A stretch of DNA of 64,000 nucleotides from Amphibalanus amphitrite (GCF_019059575.1 NW_024881598.1:806001-870000); one strand, 5' to 3'. Shown: positions 11,805-23,361, numbered from the stretch's first letter. The notes: generated by a model not told the origin, from the sequence alone. Program-made: numbers and translations.

Positions 11805-12066
11805 TACGCCACTGAGTACACCTTTCGTACTTTGAGCGGCGATAGCGGGATAACGGTGTGGAGCTTCGAGGATCGGTCTTCAGTTCCCGGACCAGAAAGG
11901 TGGGGCCTATGCAATGTCAAATTTCATCAAAATGGTGATACTGTCCCTTTAAAGACTCTAACACTCCGACCGGTTTTCAATGAATAACACTGCTTACCAA
12001 AAATGCCAACCGTTCTCGTCATAAGATATTTAGCTTTAAATAACTAGGTTATCTACATCATCATTT

Positions 12067-12424
12067 TGTACGGTTGCCTGGTGCAGGTGCTCTTTATCAA
12101 ATTATCTCTTCTAACCGGCCTGAGAGGACAGGGAAGTGGTGGCTAACGGAAGAAGGATAAGTGCGTTCTCAGAAGTCGCAAGTCGGCAAGTCAATGGTGC
12201 TTTGCATTATCCCCGTTCACAGGGAACCAAGCGATGTCGTCGTGGCCACTCGGACAACACATGGGTGCTACACCAATACCAAACTCGACAACTTCCTTCT
12301 GTTTCTGCACAGTCCCAATAAGCCTTACAGCACACCAACTACGATTTCACAGACCAACTTACAACTCAGTCACAACACAGCACAATGACATATCTCACAA
12401 TCAACAATCTCTTAATCTAGCACA
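12067..12424 (-). repeat. 3' untranslated region and possible LTR of the second Gypsy element
   Basis: Downstream of the pol stop (minus strand) lies about 360 bp of non-coding sequence ending at the composite's left arm. On the minus strand TGTAGCACCC begins near 12272 and CCGTACA ends at 12067, giving a TG...CA candidate LTR of about 206 bp. There is no obvious purine tract just before it and no second LTR copy at the other end, so the boundaries are tentative. Confidence 0.35.
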
Positions 12425-15400
12425 TCACCCGGGAACAAAACGATCGACAGGCTTGGGAATCCGGGAGCTGTGGCGTGGCGCCGGCACCGGCGCTGAACCA
12501 GCGTTGCTGGCGGCCACCGGCTCTACGGCCTCGGTGACGTCTGCGACACCAATCGCCAACCCAGCAGCGACATCGGAAGGAACCGTCACAGCGGAGTCAT
12601 CACCTGCAACTGCAATGCCTGTCGACAAGTCATCAGTGACGTCCGTCACACCAGCAGGCTCATCAGCGTCTGAAATGCCGAGAGGAGCCGGTGGGACATA
12701 ATCATCTCCTGTGGGCCACACATTCTGTGGGTGAGACGGACCAGCTGGCCCGGCGGCCAGCGGAGAACCTGCAGTCCTCCCATCCGGCTGAAGGGCATCT
12801 GTAGAATCAATTGCCCCTCCGGCCGCCACGTTCGGGTTAGCAGTCTCTGAAAAGGTAAGGTCACTATCTGGGACCGTAATCACTGAGCCGTCGGGTCTGG
12901 GCTTCAACCTGTTATGATGTACAATAACCGATTTTCTGCCACCCAGCAAACGAACTCTATAATTCAAATCCGACAGCTTCGCGGTCACAATAGCTGCCTT
13001 CCACGGCCTGACGAACTTGTAGTATTCACCGCGTGGTACTACAGCTTTGAACAAATAAACAGGGTCACCAACCTCGAACTGATGCTGTGTCAGCTTCTTC
13101 TCGTAAAGCCTCTTGTTGCGCTGATGTCTGCTGTTGGAAGACTGGATAGCGATGTCGTGGGTCAGTTTCAACCGTTGCGTCTGCGTGAGCTTCTCCAGGT
13201 ACTCTGACACAGGGCTGTTTTGGCCTTCGTTGACGGCACCTGAAACTGAAGAGTGGCAGGCATCGTTGGGTTCCTGCCGAAGAGCATGAAATACGGCGAG
13301 TAGCCAAGCGACGAATGCACCTTTGCACGGTAGCCCAACATCAATAGCGGCAGATGGACATCCCAGTCATCATGGTTACCGTCCAGATGCTTTGAAAGCA
13401 TTCCCAGAATGGTTCTCATCATGCGCTCACATTTAGCGTTACCCTCCGGATGATAGGGGGAAATCTTAGTTTTCTCAACGCCTAGCAGGCGACAAACCTC
13501 TTCGATGAGAGCTCCTGTGAAATTGGCAGCGTTATCAGAATGAATTCGTCTCGGGCAGCCAAAACGAGAAATAAACTGATTCACCAGGACGTCTGCTACT
13601 GTTACTGCCTTCATGTCTGGCACTGGGCAAGCCTCACACCACCTGGTGAAATAGTCAACAACCACAAGCAAATGTCGATTGCCCTGTGAAGTAGTCGGCA
13701 AACCTGAAAGGAAATCGATAGAAATGGTCTCCAGAGGCTCCTCAGCGTAAAGCTCGCCCATCGACGCTCTCGGTCGGGGCACTGGGGCAGCTCTCGTGTT
13801 GCAGCGCTCGCATCGGCTGCAGAAATCCTTCACGGATTCGTCCATATTGGGCCACCAGAACTCGCGTCTGGCAGTCGCGACAAGGGCCTCAGCACTGTAG
13901 TGGCCTCCAGCTGGACCTGCGTGCAGAGATGTCAGCACACCGGGAACAAGTTGCTGCGGCACAACCAGCTGCAACTGCTCCTCTCCACCTGCACGGGCAC
14001 GATACACACGGAACAGCACACCATCCAGCAGCTTCAGGCGGTGCCACTGTCTCAGCAGCGTCACAGCGCTGGGGGTCACGTTCGTCGATCTCGGCCTCTT
14101 TCCTGTGGACATGTGTCTCGCAATGTCAGCTATTGCAGGGTCCTGGTCCTGCTCGTGGCGAAGAAAGCCATTTGCCCACGAGCCAGGAGACACTCTCATG
14201 ACCGGGACACTCTCTGGTGCAGTTTGAGTCGCAGCATCCTGGGTCACCGGCGGACGTCGGCTCATGACATCAGCTGGTACGTTCTCAGACCCTGGACGAA
14301 AGATAATCTCGAAGTCATATTCGGACAGTATCTCCAGCCATCTCGCCAGCACTCCTGAGGGATTTTTGAAATTGAGAAGCCAGCGAAGGCTCGCATGGTC
14401 AGTCCTCAGCTCAAAACGCCTACCAAGCAGGTAGTGTCTGAAATGCTGGACGAAAATAACACAAGCCAGCAACTCCTTTCGTGTTGTGCTGTAGTTGCGT
14501 TGCGCCTTCGACAGTCTGTGAGACGCGAACGCGATCACCTTGTCCTCTCCATCCTGCTCCTGGAAGAGAGTAGCACCAATGTCTGTGTCAGAAGCATCGG
14601 TGTCCAGCCGGAATCGACCAGCACCAGCTGAAAATCTGGGAAATGAGACCACTGGCGCGCTCGTCAGCGCACACTTCAGCTGCTCAAACGCACTCTGCTG
14701 CATGTCACCCCATCGATACTATGCATCTTTGTGCGTCAACTGAAACAGAGGAGCAGCTATTTCGGCGAAATTGCGTACAAACTTTCTGAAATATGACGCG
14801 AGTCCCAAAAAGCTCGACAGTTCCTTGACTGTACGAGGCCAGTCTACTACCTTGGCTACTTTTTCGGGATCAGTTTTCACGCCACCACCTGACACTACAT
14901 GACCCAAAAAGTTGACCTCTTTACAAAACAAAGAACATTTCTCCAGGTTCAGTGTAAGCCCTGCGGCCTGCAACCTCTGCAGCACCTTATCAAGTTTGGC
15001 CAGCACATCCTCCACTCCATTCCCGTGAACCACAATGTCATCAAAATAATGAACACAGTCATTTGGCGTGATATCTCCCAACACACGATCAAGCAGACGA
15101 GCACAGGTAGCAGGTCCTCCTGCCAAACCAAAAATCATCCTTCGAAAGCGGTACGAACCGAAGGGTGTAGTGATGGTGGTCTTATCTCTATCTTTCTCGG
15201 ACACACCGATCTGAAAATACGCGCTGTTCATGTCAAGTTGACAAAACGTATCAGAACCAGACAGCGCATCCAGCGTATCATCAATACGCGGGATCTGATA
15301 CACAGGAATCTTACTGCAAGCATTCAAACGTCTCAGATCAGCAACCAAACGAAACTTCCCGTTCTTTTTTCGAACCATAACGATTGGGGACAACCGTGTG

Positions 15401-15990
15401 CCATTAGACTCCTCGAGAATCCCTTGGTCCACCAGCTCACTGATCTGTGCCTTGACCTCGGCTGCAAAGTGAGGGGGAACACGTCTGGGTGCCTGTCGAA
15501 TGGGCGGGTGGTCGCCGGTGTCGATATCGTGGGTGACCACATCAGTGAAGCCGATATGGCCGTCAAACATATCCGCATAGCGGGACAACAACTCGTGGAC
15601 TCTCTGACGCTGTTCGTCAGTGAGGAGAAACTGATCGAGTTTGGCCAGTTTCTTCACATCAACATCTGTCGACGCCGAGAGCTCCGGCGCCTGCTCTACA
15701 AATCCAACCTCGACCGAAGCCAAACTTCGCTTTTTGAAGAGCGTGATCGGCTCTGTTGTCACATTCCGAACGACCACGGGAACACAAGCACGATCAACAT
15801 TGACAATAGCACGCACTACCTCAACACCTGAGGGGACATCATCTGGCTCAATCAGAGCTGGGCCGACGTAATCGCAATTTGGCACAAGACCTTGTAGGAC
15901 CATTTCACTACCAGGAGCAATCACACGGTCACAGCTCAGAGACACATAGCCCAAACTCACAGCCTGTGCAGAAACTGAGCGAACGGACAC
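12425..15990 (-). pseudogene. Ty3/Gypsy pol (RT, RNase H, integrase), second element
   Basis: The reverse transcriptase occupies 14719-15990, with KKNGKFRLVADLRRLN and the catalytic YFDD. An in-frame TAG at 14719-14721 precedes RNase H (DTDASDTDIGATL) and an integrase at 13168-14703. The integrase has HAGPAGGHYSAEA, CSRCERCN, the DDE residues in SIDFLSGL, HSDNAANF and NAKCERM, and a GYRAKVHSS segment. A frameshift near 13215-13240 moves the C-terminal part (VGDPVYLFKAV, then a Pro/Ala-rich tail ending SSRIPKPVDRF) into the frame of 12425-13210. RT is separated from the protease by a single in-frame TAG at the 15990/15991 boundary. Two stops and one shift make it non-functional, yet domains are complete. 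Confidence 0.93.
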
Positions 15991-16428
15991 CTAGGGAACC
16001 ATGACAAGACGTCTCCGACTCAAATCTATCACACACGGACAATGTTGAAGGAAATCCACTCCCAACAAACAAGGCACGTCAATTGCGTCAGACACAAACA
16101 GGGGAAGGGGGTAAGTGACATCACCGATCTGGAATGGCACTACGACCCGACCCAACAAAGGTAGGTCTTCTTTAGACGCAGTCTTGGCAGTTACACTGGT
16201 ACGTTTCAGGGTCACATTTGGAAGAGCGCCAAACACCGATCTATGCAAAATACTGATTGAACTGCCGGTGTCCAACAAACACTCGCACTTGACACCAGAC
16301 ACGCTTCCCGTAATGCGCATCGTATCAGTGATTGGGATTGACTTTTCATCATTACTTACTGGGTCCGACCGGCGACCCCGTGTGAACGACCGGACCCTTG
16401 GTCGTTTCCCTGCTGTCGTTCTGGGCAC
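15991..16428 (-). pseudogene. Ty3/Gypsy protease
   Basis: This 146-codon stretch carries CLLDTGSSISILH, the retroviral-type aspartic protease active site, and the downstream LLGVDFLQH typical of Gypsy proteases. It is in the same frame as the RT, from which it is cut off by one TAG. It overlaps the zinc-knuckle frame (16356-16616) in a different phase, which fits a gag-to-pol frameshift arrangement. Confidence 0.88.
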
Positions 16429-17362
16429 ACTTTGGCGATGTGACCTTCACCGCCACACACAAAACATCGACAGCGATTCAGACGGCACCGGTTACGGACA
16501 TGACCGGCACGGCCACAACAGTGACACGTCACTGAAGCAGCGGCGTCACCTCTCGGACGCTGGACACGGTTGGGACGGTTTGACACGGTTGGGTTTATCT
16601 GGGCCTGGTGCGTCACTGCAGCCAGGCGGGCCTCAAGCTCAGAGACACGTTTGTTCAGACTTCAGAGCATCGACAACAGACTGTTCAGACTCAAGAACAC
16701 GGACTGGTTTCACAGATGACTGAGAGCCTGGAGCACGCTGGTCGGGAGACACAGCGGAAGCAAGCGGAGATGCTGCAGCACCGATTGTTACTCGTGAACA
16801 TTGAATGTTGCGCACCTTTGTGACGGCAGAGTCAAAGGAAGCCGTCGGCAATTACGGCAGTGTAATACTCCTGCGGAAGCGTAGCGAGGAAGTGACTGAA
16901 CAGGAGAGGATTGAGGTCGTCTACAGTAGGGAAGGCCAGCTTCATCAGCTTTTTGAAACGAATGACGAATGCATCCAGGGGCTCCTCTGCACTGTAGCGC
17001 AAGTTCCGAAGCGCCAAATGGTGGTCAGTCACTGACGCCTTGGTAAAGGCCGACTGCAGCCCCTCCACCACACCAGCAAATGAGCCAAGCTGGGACGCAG
17101 GCAGCCCATCGTACGCATCGCGAGCAATGCCAGTCAAAGTCAGTGGCAAAACGTTAAGTTTGCGTCGCTCATCCCACCCCTGAATACGAGCATAGCGGTC
17201 ATAATCATCCGAATACCGGCGCAGAGATCCATCCCCATTAAAATGCGGCAAAGAAACAAAAGACGACATCACAATGTCAGCGGGGTCGCGCAATGTGGGT
17301 CTAACAGCCATCTCAGAACCAGAGTTTAGACTAAGACCAGGCGGCTTTACATCATCCGGCAT
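16356..17362 (-). pseudogene. Ty3/Gypsy gag with CCHC zinc knuckles, frameshifted
   Basis: The likely start codon is at 17360-17362 (MPDDVKPPGLSLN). The capsid-like part continues to about 16832 (FNGDGSLRRYSDDY, LNVLPLTLTGIARDAY). It then shifts frame near 16845 (segment 16639-16851) and again near 16640 into the segment with CHCCGRAGHVRNRC and CFVCGGEGHIAKVC. Gag would package the element RNA. Two frameshifts disable it. The first about 85 bases of coding sequence are duplicated in inverted orientation at 17776-17862. Confidence 0.85.
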
Positions 17363-17862
17363 CGTAATGAAATGCACAAACACACAGAAAAAATACGGAA
17401 AATGGGTACGACTGGGAAAGGATAGGATACAGGCAAATGATTGTTTCTCACATATGAAAGGACCAGGAAAAATGAAGGCACCTACACATGAAAGGATATT
17501 ACAACGGAAAGGATGAAACTTTTTAACTTTTCTTGAGATAAGGCTCATCGTTGATCGTCGTTTTTATGGAAGAAAAGTTATAACGCCATATTTTTTTATC
17601 TCAAGAAAAGTTAAAAAGTTTCATCCTTTCCGTTGTAATATCCTTTCATGTGTAGGTGCCTTCATTTTTCCTGGTCCTTTCATATGTGAGAAACAATCAT
17701 TTGCCTGTATCCTATCCTTTCCCAGTCGTACCCATTTTCCGTATTTTTTTCTGTGTGTTTGTGCATTTCATTACGATGCCGGATGATGTAAAGCCGCCTG
17801 GTCTTAGTCTAAACTCTGGTTCTGAGATGGCTGTTAGACCCACAGTGCGCGACCCCGCTGAC
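17276..17862. repeat. 587-bp palindrome: inverted duplication of the Gypsy 5' leader and gag start
   Basis: Arms 17276-17540 and 17597-17862 are near-identical inverted copies around a 56-base loop. Each contains the leader and the gag start encoding MPDDVKPPGLSLN. Visible differences are single bases, for example CACATTGCGC against CACAGTGCGC and one extra T in a T run. Past 17862 the sequence is unrelated to gag. No 5' LTR is found where one should be. Confidence 0.85.
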
Positions 17863-18055
17863 GATTTCCAGACAATCGAAAGACTGTTTGGAGCCAACAA
17901 AGGAAGGAATGAGTGAGTGAAGTTGAAAGTAGGTATTAATTTAGTTGAAAATGATGATGTAGATAACATAGTTGTTTAAATCTAAATATTTTATGACGAG
18001 AGCGATTTGCATTTTTGGTATGTAGTGTTATTCATTGAAAACCGGTCGGAGCGTT

Positions 18056-18528
18056 TGAGTGAATGAATGAATGAATGAATGTATGAATGAATGAATGAAT
18101 GAATGAATGTATTTTCCTCGACCCCACTCGGGGTATGGAAACTTAGCTGGAACATATTTACATAATGTACAACATACGAATGAACACAAATGATACAAAA
18201 CAAGGTGACGAACAGTGATACAAAAAAAAAAACACGCACATCGTATAAGGACATTTGTTCTGCGACCCCATGTCGGGGGAGATCGAGATCATGAATCGAG
18301 TGCAGGTATACATACATATATGCATATACACATAACACGCATATAGCCTAGGTGACTTGTGCCTTGATCGCCTCTACGAGTTTAGCTACTTTAAGCAGCT
18401 GTGGACGGGATGTCGAGCTGAGTAGATTTTGAAATCTGTGCACATTTGGTTCTGTGCCTATCAGCTTTGGGAATAGTCTGTCACGACGTTCACGATGTTC
18501 AGGCATCATGAATTTGTTGAATCTTTAA
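18056..18528 (-). pseudogene. LINE 3' end with ORF tail and (CATT)n tail
   Basis: On the minus strand, from about 18527, an open stretch encodes the segment beginning RFNKFMMPEHRERRDRLFPK and ends at a TAG at 18348-18350, after KLVEAIKAQVT. An untranslated region of about 240 bp follows, then a (CATT/CATTCATT)n tail at about 18057-18114. This resembles the C-terminal end and microsatellite tail of a 5'-truncated non-LTR retrotransposon. It interrupts the right arm of the large composite between CCACTAAATTAAAG and CCGACCGGTTTTC. Confidence 0.65.
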
Positions 18529-18772
18529 TTTAGTGGTCGCCGCTTACCAATATAGGTACACGCCGCACATAACCGCAAATGCCGCAACACAGCTTAGATT
18601 TCGAAGTAAGCATTTAGTCTCACCCCTTATTTTTACCGAGTTTGTTTATTCTGGAAGGTGACGACGTCCTCTCAAATCGAGACGAGGGGCCTCGAGTAAA
18701 AAGTGGGTGGGCCAGTAAAACACATGGTTGGCCCCCCACCTCGAAAAGTGGGTGGGCACTTGCCCACCTGCC

Positions 18773-20554
18773 CCCCCCCCCAGGCACGTACCCAGGATTT
18801 CGCCCAGGAGGGGGCCACCTGCTTTCGAAGGGGCCCCCCACAGTGTATAGGCCCCCCAGGTTCCCCGGGGGCCCCCGGGAGTCATGAAGAACCTTTCGAT
18901 GGTGGGGGGGGGGCATAGTGGGTCCGGTCTCTCCTGCAGACGTAGGTGAGAAAACGCCACGTGTGTGGGAAAACGCAATTCAGTTCTTTACAACCTAATG
19001 TAGCATTTGGTTGTGATTTCTCGCGTTCAACTTCATCAAAGTCAATTAAAACGGTCTCTGTAACGGTCTAAGCCTTGAGAAAATGTGGAAAATTGGAAAG
19101 TAAAAATATTTTTGCTTTAGGAGTGTGCATGAAACGCACGGCATTTTATGAGCAAGCGCCTCAATTACTGAACATCCTCCAATTCCGGATATGTAGGTAT
19201 ATAATATAATAATGGGGAATAAATGTCTCGTTATCGGAATTCCACTACCTATCTGGCAAGTGGCAACTAGCCCTATGTAAACGCGGTTATTATATGTTTC
19301 ACTAGGAAACGAGCGCAATTGTACTTTTAGCCAGAAAATAAATGCTTGGGTAATTCTGGGACACTCTGTATTAATTGGAGGAATAGGACTTAGGAGGAAA
19401 TGCGATTGCAAATCGAGTATCGACCCACATCCCTGTGTTAGCCAATGACGCCTTTGGGGCCAAGATTGGGGGGTATTCAGTTTAGCCTTTTTGTTTTTCT
19501 GTGATATCTCCGGCACTGTGAAAGATATTGGCTCCTTCAGATGAGTGCCTACTCCAGTCACTACTTATATCCAGTAGCCAGTAGCCACTCAGATGATTTG
19601 GGATCAATCAGGTGATAAGCGTGCTTTCAGACGACCAGCAGGGGCCCCCAGTCGACCAGGGGTTCCCAGGCGACCAGGTCCTCCAGATGACTAGGGGCCC
19701 CACTGCCCCAGGCGACCAGGGCCCTCCAGGCGACCAAGGGCCAATGCGATCAGGTCCCCAAAGCGATCAGGGGCCCCCAGGCGATCAGGGGGCCCCCATG
19801 CGACCAGGGGGCCCCATGCGACCAGGCCCCCGGCTACCAGGGGCCCCAAGCGACCAGGGGCCCTCTAGGTGACCAGCGGCCCTCAGGCGATCAGGGGCCC
19901 CCAGAGGACCAGGGGATCCCAGGCTACCAGGGGCCCAAGGCGACCAGGGTCCCCCAGGCGACTAGGGGCGACCGGGGGCCCCAGGCAACCAGGGGCCCCA
20001 TGCGACCAGGCCCCCGGCTACCAGGGGCCCCCTGGGCGACTAGGTACCCCCAGGCGATCAGGGGCCTCAATATCATGCAACCAGAGGCCCCCCATGCGAC
20101 TAGGGCCCCCTAGGCGACCAGGGGCCACAGACTATCAGGGGCCCATACGACCAGGCCCCCGGCTATCAGGGCCCCCTAGGCAACTAGGCGCCCCCAGTCG
20201 ATCAGGGGCCTCATGCGACCAGAGGCCCGCCCATGCGACCAGGGCCCCCTAGGCGACTAGGGGCCACAGGCTATCAGGGGCCCCCATGAGACCAGGCCCC
20301 CGGCTACCAGAGGCCCCCTAGGCGACCAGGGGCCCAGGAAACTGGGGGCCCTTGGATGACTGCAGGGGCCCCTCGGGTACCCAGGGCACATAAATGAAAC
20401 TTTAATATCAATTTTTCTTCCGAGTAAAAGACGTTTTATCCAGTGTTTAAAAAATATCCTGGGGCCTGAGGGGCCCCCTGAGCGCCTTCGGCGCTCAGGG
20501 GGGGGGGGGCCTTGGCCCCCGTGGCCCCCCCTTGGGTACGTCACTGCCCCCCCC
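18773..20554. mobile_element. hAT-like element (18781-20546) in a C-tract, carrying a minisatellite
   Basis: The left end CAGGCACGTACCCAGGA at 18781 matches the complement of the right end TTGGGTACGTCACTG (ending 20546), consensus CAG(T)GACGTACCCA. Both flanks are C runs, consistent with an 8-bp duplication CCCCCCCC, although a homopolymer cannot prove it. The interior holds non-repetitive sequence (18900-19600) without recognisable coding content and then a minisatellite. GC-rich tracts lie just inside both ends. Confidence 0.55.
19625..20370. repeat. GC-rich minisatellite around GGGGCCCCCAGGCGACCA
   Basis: Dozens of imperfect 12-24 bp units such as GGGGCCCCCAGGCGACCAG and GGCCCCCGGCTACCAGG follow each other. 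In one frame the units read as GPPGDQ-like triplets that mimic collagen. The frame breaks every few units and has no flanking gene structure, so this is a DNA repeat and not a protein gene. Confidence 0.85.
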
Positions 20555-21120
20555 CCTGTTCCTACGCCTATGATTTCATCCAAATCAAACAAGTACAACC
20601 AAAGTTATGGTCGTTCAAAAATATAAAGATGCAACATTTTGTAAAAATTTGATGCCCTATGTTTAGAAGACCTATGGTCAGAATGTGCAAAAACATCAAT
20701 GTAATGTCCGCGACAGAGAAAAATGTATCCCTCTGTGGGTAATTTTACACTTATGAGTACCGGTATCCCGATTTCTCCGGATATTAAAACCCGGACAGAA
20801 ATAATTATACACCATTTATTTTGGGTCCCTGTACATCAATGGTTCTTTTTACACACATTATAGCAAATGTACCTGGTATGGGTTTACAGTACTATGCAGA
20901 TTGGGGTACCATTACCCAGAAGAGAGGTTACCTCTACCTAACAAACCAGAATCGATCGTGTAGGGCTACTCTACCAGCATGTTTTTCTACTACTTGTTAT
21001 TGAAAAACAGGTACCTGTAACATGCATCAACTCGTAAGGGTGTATAAGTACCTTAAATGCGGTTTTCTGACTCCTTATTGCTTTTTAGGTAGATTTACCT
21101 TTTGTGAGTAATTTTAACAG
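20555..21120. other. Unassigned sequence
   Basis: AT-rich sequence with short motifs related to the degenerate repeats further right (GTACCGGTATCCCGATTTCTCC at 20757, ACCCGGACAG). No frame or structural RNA is recognised. Confidence 0.4.
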
Positions 21121-21480
21121 GAGGCGTGGCCTAATTCGCGCATGCGCAGAAGGGTGTTCCTCTCCACCAATCATCGTTCCGCGTTTTGCTGTTTGGTGCG
21201 CACGTTTTCAGTAGGAGCCAGTTTGAACCGCCGTTGCCGGCGTGATGGGTGTGTGTAGAGGCTGGGAGCCGCGCACGGCGAGTGCTATTCGCCTCTCACG
21301 CGTTTTATTGTGGAAGTGAGCTACGTGACTTTCTTTCCCGGTCGAGTGTGGTGATGGATCGTGTTGTGCAAGGGCACCAAGCCTTCAAGTCAACAAGAAA
21401 CAGCACTGGGATGTCAAGAAACGCGGTCAAGGTGAAGGAACAGCACTGGGATCCAGAGGCCAGGCCAGATCCTGGCTGAC
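21120..21480 (+). promoter_or_regulatory. Candidate host promoter-like GC-rich segment
   Basis: A GC-rich segment contains a perfect NRF1-type palindrome GCGCATGCGC (about 21138-21147) and an inverted-CCAAT-like ACCAATCAT near 21167. It is followed by short open frames (for example ATG at 21354 to TGA at 21477-21479, 41 codons) with no recognisable domain. It is bounded on the right by a transposon at 21705. It could be the 5' end of a host gene or just element sequence. Confidence 0.25.
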
Positions 21481-22077
21481 TGCAACGCTCAGTGTCGGCC
21501 AGCGTCAGGACAACCTGAACCGGCCGACAAATGGGGATCGACGACCGAACAAGCTAACTGCCAGGGCCGTCGGATATCGCGCATTGCGCCATAGAAGTGG
21601 AGTGTCGTACGCGGTGTTACAGGTACGAATGGGAGTATAGACCTTGCGTTACGGGACGGGGCAATGCTCACCGGTCGGTTGACCGCCAGCTGACGACATC
21701 CGTACACTGAAAATAAATTCACACCCGCTCCTGGTGTTTACACCTTTTTTGGAAATGTTTACACCCCACCGTTTTTGAGCACCTGCACCGGTGTAGTTTC
21801 AACACCAAGCTTTGGTGTAAGCATACACTGAATCCTGGTGTAACACCAGGCACATACACTGGCGTATGGCGTTAAATCACTGTAAGTACACCAGTTTGTG
21901 GTGCTACACGACGTCTTTACACCATAAAAAGGTGCTACACCATTAATTTGCACCTTCTTTACGGGTACAAAACAAATACCCTTACACCAATGTGTGGTGT
22001 TAGTAGCCAATTGGGTACACCCTCTTCCGGTGTTGTGAAGGAGATACACCGGTGTTTGGTGTAGCTGCAGCTCGATG

Positions 22078-22394
<317 letters not shown>

Positions 22395-22432
22395 GTGTAA
22401 GCAGGCAGTATATTTCTTGTAGACATGTTTGA

Positions 22433-22909
22433 TTGAAAACGATAGCATACTTAGCTTTTACGTTCTTCTTAGGAATAAGGAATGTGGTACCAAAGGAAGG
22501 TCACGAAGTTAAGCTGCATATATACTACAAGTCCCGGACATCATCCAGCCTGATCATGTGCAACAAAGAACCAGAGAGCAAGCTCAAAGAAACAAATGTC
22601 GTGTACAAATATCAATGCAAAACCGGAGATTGCAAGCTCCGCAACACGGCCTGTTACATTGGGCACACACGGAACACTCTCTCACGACGGCTCACCACTC
22701 ACCTGCACACCAGCGGTATCGCCGAACACTCGAGGAACGTCCATGGAACGGAAATCACAAGGGCTGAGCTGGTGGAAAACACCAGCATCCTACAACGTGA
22801 GTCCAACCCCAGACGCCTAAAGATCCTCGAAGCAGCCTACATACAGGAATACTCACCGATCATGTGTGACCAGCTCGAGCATAGGGGCATCATCACTCTA
22901 AATGAATAA
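22433..22909 (+). pseudogene. Penelope-like GIY-YIG endonuclease, C-terminal remnant
   Basis: The 158-codon frame includes VVYKYQC (56-62) and CYIGHTRNTLSRRLTTH (74-90), the paired motifs of the GIY-YIG nuclease fused to Penelope-like reverse transcriptases. AEHSRNVHG and the conserved glutamate in KILEAAYIQEYSP follow. It ends at TAA. In complete elements this nuclease nicks the target. Here the RT part is missing; the first 20 or so codons come from the inverted terminal repeat, so the apparent start is artificial. Confidence 0.82.
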
Positions 22910-23169
22910 GTGCTTGTTCAAGTACAAGTAGGCACTTATTCCAGAGTTCCTGTGCTTCTCCCGCCGGAAGTCCAATGACTGTGACTTCACGATTTGGTTA
23001 GCTTATTGTTTTTCAAGTGTGTCCTTTTTTACCCTGATAGCCCATCGAACGTCGCGAAACTGTAATTAGAACAATTAGATATGAAACAAATCATTATTTA
23101 TTTATTTTATTCAAGTAGACAGTGCGATCGTTAGACAGTGACAAGACGGTGTGTGTGTTTTGTGTACTT

Positions 23170-23206
23170 ACCTGAAGACGGAGAACGCTTCTCCGAAACG
23201 CGTCGT
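23170..23206 (+). ncRNA. Hammerhead-ribozyme-like core (tentative)
   Basis: CTGAAGA (23172-23178) fits the CUGANGA box, followed by a hairpin GGAGA/TCTCC (23180-23194) and GAAAC (23195-23199). Hammerhead ribozymes occur in the terminal repeats of Penelope-like elements. The base before the hairpin would be unpaired, and stems I and III are not obvious by eye, so catalytic competence is unproven. Confidence 0.35.
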
Positions 23207-23361
23207 ATAATTGAAAGTGCAAACATACATGAATTTTACAGATCTATGAGTCTTGGGGACCTTATACATAATCTCCCAGAATTACACAAAAAGACAATCC
23301 GGAGGAAAGAAAAGCTTTCTAAGAAGAACGTAAAAGCTAAGTATGCTATCGTTTTCAATCA

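Larger units (their letters stand above)
6574..11814. mobile_element. hAT-like element with GGCGCCCC repeats, copy 1 (nested)
   Basis: The left end AAGTGGCGTAGACAGG pairs with the right end, whose complement is CAGTGGCGTAGCCAG. The 8-bp duplication AGTACACC flanks it exactly (6566-6573 and 11815-11822). The body from about 6700 to 8050 is a degenerate tandem array built around GGCGCCCCTCTGAA, GATCACAGTCGCCCC and ATCCGAGATCAA. Its right half is displaced by TTAA elements (about 8070-10055) and a GTGGGG-type element (10572-11804). Frames in the array are repeat artefacts. A second copy begins at 31423. Confidence 0.8.
5917..11948. mobile_element. TTAA-type element with AGGGACAGTATCA ends, filled by later insertions
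   Basis: AGGGACAGTATCA at 5917-5929 is repeated as its complement at 11936-11948. TTAA lies at 5913-5916 and 11949-11952. Without the hAT-like element at 6574-11814 and its 8-bp duplication, this is a short non-coding element of about 0.8 kb. Its left TTAA was reused by the element at 4739-5916, so two unrelated TTAA families sit back to back. No coding capacity is seen. A short patch of variants of TGACAATTGGA and ATCACGTGA lies at 6228-6330. Confidence 0.7.
4638..18613. mobile_element. Large composite element with long inverted arms (Harbinger-like?)
   Basis: The left end (ATGCTTACTTCGAAATCTAA at 4638) recurs inverted at the right end (18613 and leftward). The match covers about 100 bp on each side, up to CCACTAAATTAA. 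Beyond the insertions, the arms match again as 11953-12066 against the complement of about 17957-18055 (CCGACCGGTTTTCAATGAATAACAC, then a block ending CTACATCATCATTT). The flanks both show TTA (4635-4637 and 18614-18616), as in PIF/Harbinger 3-bp duplications, but no Harbinger transposase is present. The left arm is split by TTAA elements, the right arm by a LINE fragment and the centre by a Gypsy element. The inverted arms are clear; the superfamily is a guess. Confidence 0.6.

Noticed and set aside
19046-19561. 171-codon minus-strand frame inside the hAT-like element
   Set aside because: No domain, no codon or composition signal that I can see, and the surrounding sequence is non-coding element DNA.
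19612-20252. Collagen-like protein (GPPGDQ repeats)
   Set aside because: The Gly-X-Y pattern comes from the minisatellite unit. The frame shifts repeatedly and there is no signal peptide, exon structure or flanking collagen domain.
20734-21118. Transposon with GTGGGTAATTTTA/GTGAGTAATTTTA ends
   Set aside because: The two similar stretches are in direct orientation, not inverted, and no target duplication could be placed.
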